Source: Nioella ostreopsis
Lineage (GTDB): Bacteria; Pseudomonadota; Alphaproteobacteria; Rhodobacterales; Rhodobacteraceae
Length of the DNA: 64,000 bases
Assembly (NCBI RefSeq): GCF_004000255.1
Contig: NZ_RCIQ01000001.1
Coordinates: 124,001-188,000 of the forward strand
Direction of reading: 5' to 3'
Of the stretch, positions 62,710-64,000 are shown piece after piece (the stretch's first letter is position 1; the number at the start of each line of letters is the position of its first letter). Below the pieces are notes generated by a model. The model ran no database searches, was not told the origin of the DNA, and was given only the letters and a program-made list of their open reading frames with translations. Both the position numbers and the translations under genes were made by a program.

Positions 62710-63660
62710 ATGACCCTGACCCGCCGCCATTTCCTCGCCCTTTCCGCCGCCACCCTGACGGCGCGACCCGCGTTTGCCTCGGACCCGCAGGTGATCGGGG
62801 GGCAGGCCTTCGGGTCCTACTGGCGCGGAATGTTTGGCAGCGATTTGCCCGCAGGCGATGTCTCGGCTCTGATCAACAGGGTCGTGGCCGATGTGGACGC
62901 CTGGATGTCGCCCTATCAGCCGGGATCGGAGCTGTCGGTGTTCAACCGCGCGGGCCATGCAGCCCTGTCCGTGGACGTGGCCGAGACCACCCGCGCCGCG
63001 TTGCAGGTCGCGTCGGACACGGGCGGGGCGTTTGACCCCACCGTTGGACCATTGGTGGCGCGCTACGGGTTCGGCCCGATCGAGGGGGCAGAGCAGGCAG
63101 GCTGGCGGGCGCTGAGCCTGTCCGGCAACCGGCTGACCCGCGCGGCAGCGGGTGTCACGCTGGACCTGTGCGGCATTGCCAAGGGCCAGGCCTTGGATCG
63201 GATGGCGGATGCGTTGGAGGCGGCGGGGGCAGGCGGCTTCGTTCTGGAACTGGGCGGCGAGGTGGTCGCCCGTGGCCAGCACCCGGAGGGCCGCCCGTGG
63301 CAGGTGGGCATCGAGGATGGCGCGGGCGGTTTGGCGGGGATCGCGCGGCTCGACGGGATGGCCGTTGCAACCTCAGGCCTGTGGGATCAGAGCTACGCCG
63401 TCGGGCAGGGGCGCTATGGCCACCTCATCGACCCGATCACCGGCGCGCCTGCGGGTGATACGCTGGCCTCGGTCTCGGTCTTCCATGACCGGGCGATGAT
63501 GGCGGACGGGCTGGCCACTGCGCTCTTTGTGATGGGGGCCGCGCCGGCAGCGCACTATGCTCAGGCCAACGGGCTGGCCACGGTCCTCGTGGCACGCGGC
63601 GGAGGCGCTACGGTGACCGGTGAAGCGCAAGCTTTCGTTGAGACAGGAGGATTGGGCTGA
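62710..63660 (+). CDS. apbE: FAD:protein FMN transferase
   Basis: 316 residues with a twin-arginine signal (TRRHFLAL at 4-11). ApbE motifs: FGSYWRGMF, SPYQPGSELSVFN, GAFDPTVGPLV, LDLCGIAKGQALD, FVLELGGEVVARGQ. It attaches FMN from FAD to Thr in the [ST]-G-A-T motif of NqrC in the periplasm. It begins 4 bp after nqrF and overlaps the nqrM start by one base. Confidence 0.95.
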   Translation: MTLTRRHFLALSAATLTARPAFASDPQVIGGQAFGSYWRGMFGSDLPAGDVSALINRVVADVDAWMSPYQPGSELSVFNRAGHAALSVDVAETTRAALQVASDTGGAFDPTVGPLVARYGFGPIEGAEQAGWRALSLSGNRLTRAAAGVTLDLCGIAKGQALDRMADALEAAGAGGFVLELGGEVVARGQHPEGRPWQVGIEDGAGGLAGIARLDGMAVATSGLWDQSYAVGQGRYGHLIDPITGAPAGDTLASVSVFHDRAMMADGLATALFVMGAAPAAHYAQANGLATVLVARGGGATVTGEAQAFVETGGLG

Positions 63661-63815
63661 TGGGTGTCTTTCTGGCGGTTCTGGCGGTCTTCCTTCTGGC
63701 GGCCCTTGGCCTTGGCCTTGGTCTGATGATGGGAGGAAAACCCGTGCGGGGCAGCTGCGGCGGCCTGTCTTGCGGGGCCTGTGAGACCTGTCCGAGAAAG
63801 AGGGCGGCGGAATGA
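63660..63815 (+). CDS. nqrM: NqrM (DUF539) maturation factor of the Nqr complex
   Basis: 51 residues: an N-terminal membrane helix (VFLAVLAVFLLAALGLGLGL) and a Cys cluster Cys33, Cys38, Cys41, Cys44 (GSCGGLSCGACETC). This is the NqrM signature; the protein is needed to insert iron into the NqrD/NqrE site. Overlaps apbE (TGATG) and the CBS gene (ATGA). Confidence 0.92.
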   Translation: MGVFLAVLAVFLLAALGLGLGLMMGGKPVRGSCGGLSCGACETCPRKRAAE

Positions 63816-64000
63816 CCCAAGGCGCCACGATCGACCGCTACATGAGCCGCAATCTCGTGACCCTGTCGCCGGATACGGAGGTGACCCGAGCGGTAGCCAC
63901 CTTGATCGAACATGACATTTCCGCCGCCCCGGTCGTGGATGATCTGGGTCGACTTGTGGGCATTCTGACCGCCAGGGACTGTTTCCGCGCGGTGCTGCAC
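63812..64000 (+). CDS. CBS-domain protein (partial, runs off the window)
   Basis: 63 residues are visible: MTQGATIDRYMSRNLVTLSPDTEVTRAVATLIEHDISAAPVVDDLGRLVGILTARDCFRAV is one CBS motif. CBS pairs bind adenine nucleotides and regulate enzymes or transporters. The ATGA overlap with nqrM puts it in the nqr operon, so it may report nucleotide status for the complex. Confidence 0.85.
   Translation, partial: MTQGATIDRYMSRNLVTLSPDTEVTRAVATLIEHDISAAPVVDDLGRLVGILTARDCFRAVLH

Overview
The window is GC-rich, densely packed bacterial DNA with many 4-bp start/stop overlaps. Gene content (two soxBDAG sarcosine oxidase operons, a dimethylglycine-dehydrogenase-like flavoprotein, non-pyrrolysine MttB, IolD, many ABC importers, FCD-GntR and SorC regulators) suggests an alphaproteobacterium, most likely of the Rhodobacterales (Roseobacter/Paracoccaceae). 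This is inferred from content only; no rRNA or tRNA gene was seen.

Layout. (1) 1-1831: tail of a GntR regulator and an aldo/keto reductase fused to a RidA domain. (2) 1955-11536, minus strand: an N-methyl-amine operon read as FAD/GcvT dehydrogenase, MttB homologue, TetR regulator, soxB, soxD, soxA, soxG; divergent from an orphan peptide-type binding protein (11788-13410), with two TetR-like operators between them. (3) 13411-16500: an intergenic region rich in hairpins, an alpha/beta hydrolase and a GlpD paralogue. (4) 14833-31382: an apparent carbohydrate or polyol catabolic regulon. A dehydrogenase-glpD operon runs left from 17530. A kinase / ABC importer / BKACE / SorC operon runs right to 25676. 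An operon of a SAF-domain oxidoreductase, acetoin-dehydrogenase-like E1alpha-E1beta-E2 and a second SorC regulator runs left from 31382 and converges with it. Two promoters of this region share a sequence motif. (5) 31632-34259: a tiny ORF, two uncharacterised genes, a GntR regulator and an IS3-type transposase remnant. (6) 34260-38756: iolD, MATE transporter, XRE-cupin regulator and an AhpD-like protein. (7) 38989-47356: a polar amino-acid ABC importer followed directly by a second soxBDAG set. (8) 47346-52013: a Rieske ferredoxin plus membrane di-iron desaturase/hydroxylase, an M29/NicX-like protein, a LysR regulator and a VanA-type Rieske oxygenase whose promoter carries the same inverted repeat as the LysR promoter. 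(9) 52021-56231: small secreted proteins, an EF-hand protein, a 7TM histidine kinase and a divergent LuxR-type response regulator. (10) 56253-64000: a pentahaem cytochrome divergent from an Nqr-type operon (nqrABCDEF-apbE-nqrM-CBS) with an unusually short NqrB.

Metabolically, regions 2 and 7 should demethylate N-methyl amino acids via sarcosine to glycine, feeding one-carbon units to tetrahydrofolate. Region 4 looks like uptake, phosphorylation, oxidation and thiamine-dependent cleavage of an unidentified polyol or deoxy-sugar, and is my best candidate for an undescribed pathway. Region 10 supplies a respiratory or extracytosolic flavin electron path.
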